A DNA stretch of 64,000 bases from Ptiloglossa arizonensis (lineage: Eukaryota > Arthropoda > Insecta > Hymenoptera > Colletidae). The stretch lies in assembly GCF_051014685.1 (NCBI RefSeq), contig NW_027478922.1, positions 1-64,000 on the forward strand. The letters are read 5' to 3'. Positions 62,280-64,000 of the stretch are shown here, one piece after another. The translations under genes were made by a program, and so were the position numbers. Below the pieces are notes generated by a model that made no database searches, had not been told where the DNA came from, and saw nothing but the letters and a program-made list of their open reading frames with translations. Each line of letters starts with the position of its first letter. Position 1 is the first letter of the stretch.

Positions 62280-63214
62280 CCTCAAAATTTCTGTTGCATC
62301 TGAAAGTAGAAACTCGCCCGATTACAACGGTATGCGTACTTTTCCCCTAGGCCGTTCTAGTTATTCGTTTCGAGCATCAGAACTGCGAAAATTTTGAGTT
62401 TCTCAAGCGTTTCTTACCTCCAAACTGCCAATTCTCGCGAATGGATTGACCAATGCGTAAAATTTCTGTTGCATCTGAAAGCAGAAGCTCGCCCGATTAC
62501 AACGGTGTGCGTACTTTTCCCCCAGGCCGTTCTAGTTATTCGTTTCGAGCATCAGAACTGCGAAAATTTTGAGTTTCTCAAGCGTTTCTTACTTCCAAAC
62601 TGCCATATCTCGCGAACGGATTGACCAATCCGCAAAATTTCTGTTGCATCTGAAAGTAGAAACTCGCCCGATTACAACTGTATGCGTACTTTTCCGCTAG
62701 TCCGTTCTAGTTATTCGTTTCGAGCATCAGAACTGTGAAAATTTTCAGTTTCTCAACCGTTTCTTACATCTAAACTGCCATATCTCGCGAACGGATTGAC
62801 CGATCCGCAAAATTTCTGTTGCATCTGAAAGTAGAAACTCGCCCGATTACAACGGTATGCGTACTTTTCCCCTAGGCCGTTCTAGTTATTCGTTTCGAGC
62901 ATCAGAACTGCGAAAATGTTGAGTTTCTCAAGCGTTTCTTACCTACAAACTGCCATATCTCGCGAACGGATTGACCAATCCTCAAAATTTCTGTTGCATC
63001 TGAAAGTAGAAACTCGCCCGATTACAACGGTATGCGTACTTTTCCCCTAGGCCGTTCTACTTATTCGTTTCGAGCATCAGAACTGCGAAAATTTTGAGTT
63101 TCTCAAGCGTTTCTTACCTCCAAACTGCCATATCTCGCGAATGGATTGACCAATCCGCAAAATGTCTGTTGCATCTGAAAGTAGAAGCTCGCCCGATTAC
63201 AACGGTGTGCGTAC
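62165..63214 (+). repeat. Terminal 6-monomer tandem duplication, copy 1 (1050 bp)
   Basis: It runs from the middle of the ttcttgttattcg monomer through gcgcaaatg, the ctcgag variant (62259), cctcaa, the two-monomer module (62455-62804), gttgag/ctacaaac, cctcaa/ttctacttatt and the first half of an aaaatgtctg/agctcg monomer. All landmarks return at 1050 bp. Confidence 0.86.
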
Positions 63215-64000
63215 TTTTCCCCTAGTCCGTTCTTGTTATTCGTTTCGAGCATCAGAACTGCGCAAATGTTGAGTTTCTCAAGCATTTCTTACCTACAAAC
63301 TGCCATATCTCGAGAACGGATTGACCAATCCTCAAAATTTCTGTTGCATCTGAAAGTAGAAACTCGCCCGATTACAACGGTATGCGTACTTTTCCCCTAG
63401 GCCGTTCTAGTTATTCGTTTCGAGCATCAGAACTGCGAAAATTTTGAGTTTCTCAAGCGTTTCTTACCTCCAAACTGCCAATTCTCGCGAATGGATTGAC
63501 CAATGCGTAAAATTTCTGTTGCATCTGAAAGCAGAAGCTCGCCCGATTACAACGGTGTGCGTACTTTTCCCCCAGGCCGTTCTAGTTATTCGTTTCGAGC
63601 ATCAGAACTGCGAAAATTTTGAGTTTCTCAAGCGTTTCTTACTTCCAAACTGCCATATCTCGCGAACGGATTGACCAATCCGCAAAATTTCTGTTGCATC
63701 TGAAAGTAGAAACTCGCCCGATTACAACTGTATGCGTACTTTTCCGCTAGTCCGTTCTAGTTATTCGTTTCGAGCATCAGAACTGTGAAAATTTTCAGTT
63801 TCTCAACCGTTTCTTACATCTAAACTGCCATATCTCGCGAACGGATTGACCGATCCGCAAAATTTCTGTTGCATCTGAAAGTAGAAACTCGCCCGATTAC
63901 AACGGTATGCGTACTTTTCCCCTAGGCCGTTCTAGTTATTCGTTTCGAGCATCAGAACTGCGAAAATGTTGAGTTTCTCAAGCGTTTCTTACCTACAAAC
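63215..64000 (+). repeat. Terminal 6-monomer tandem duplication, copy 2, cut by window end
   Basis: The monomer starting at 63155 joins the first half of an aaaatgtctg/ggtgtgcg monomer to the ttcttgttattcg/gcgcaaatg second half, marking the duplication junction. The copy then repeats ctcgag (63309), ccaattctcg, the two-monomer module (63505-63854, palindrome 63786-63797) and a gttgag monomer that the window end interrupts after 146 bases. The array evidently continues. Confidence 0.86.

Larger units (their letters stand above)
1..64000 (+). repeat. 175-bp tandem satellite array filling the whole window
   Basis: Every stretch reads as the same 175-bp monomer, head to tail, in one orientation (strand label arbitrary). 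Landmarks recur once per monomer in fixed order: ccgcaaaattt, ctgaaagtag, gcgtacttttcccc, ttcgagcatcagaactg, gaaaatttt, ctcaagcgttt, ccaaactgcc, ctcgcgaacggattg. Monomer starts run from 1 to 63855. That span is 365 x 175 minus 21, and the 21 missing bases are fully explained by 20 indels I located, so no foreign sequence is hidden. No gene, RNA, transposon or unique sequence is present. Length and homogeneity fit a centromeric or pericentromeric satellite of a eukaryote; the family is not recognised. Confidence 0.98.

Noticed and set aside
1..64000. CRISPR array
   Set aside because: The repeat has no repeat/spacer alternation. Whole 175-bp units are similar throughout, with no unique spacers and no cas genes.
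1..64000. Transposon, LTR or inverted-repeat element carrying the repeat
   Set aside because: No terminal repeats, coding domains, poly-A tails or target-site duplications. All monomers share one orientation and no junction with unique DNA is present.
1..64000. Tandem rRNA, tRNA or snRNA gene cluster
   Set aside because: No tRNA A/B boxes with cloverleaf pairing and no recognisable rRNA core were seen in the 175-bp unit. The length and variant pattern are those of satellite DNA.

Overview
The whole 64-kb window is one uninterrupted head-to-tail satellite DNA array. The basic monomer is 175 bp (77 of 175 bases G+C in a typical copy, about 44%). All monomers point the same way. Taking a monomer to begin at the ccgcaaaattt motif, I count 365 complete monomers from 1 to 63854 and a 366th cut by the window end. 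I see no protein gene, RNA gene, transposon, CRISPR array or unique sequence. The short open frames are by-products of the repeat: 175 is not a multiple of 3, every frame meets a stop within one to two monomers, and the same 60-85 residue peptides recur wherever a monomer variant recurs.

This is eukaryotic heterochromatin of centromeric or pericentromeric type. That is inferred from nucleosome-scale monomer length, complete homogeneity, single orientation and multi-level higher-order repeats (HORs). CpG is not depleted (13 per typical monomer against about 8 expected from its C and G content), which argues against a heavily methylated vertebrate or plant satellite and fits an invertebrate such as an insect. 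I do not recognise the satellite family, so the species is not identified.

Layout, by which monomer variants follow each other: (A) 1-9.7 kb, a 14-monomer HOR of 2450 bp in three copies, with a 4-monomer (700 bp) unit inserted twice between copies 1 and 2. (B) 9.8-16.1 kb, an 8-monomer HOR of 1400 bp, one copy enlarged by 3 monomers. (C) 16.3-25.9 kb, overlapping duplications with periods of 7, 10, 13 and 4 monomers. (D) 25.9-33.3 kb, a mosaic of the same monomer types with fusion monomers. (E) 33.3-38.9 kb, two copies of a 16-monomer, 2800-bp block with no difference seen by eye. (F) 38.8-56.3 kb, a 12-monomer HOR of 2099 bp in four full copies and several shortened ones. (G) 56.3-64 kb, a mosaic reusing blocks from D plus a distinctive pair of divergent monomers, ending in a 6-monomer tandem duplication.

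No genes work together here. The biology on view is satellite turnover: unequal exchange and conversion-like shuffling that duplicate, shorten and recombine blocks nearly always in whole-monomer steps. Conserved dyad-symmetric and A/T-tract motifs in each monomer are the most plausible functional elements.
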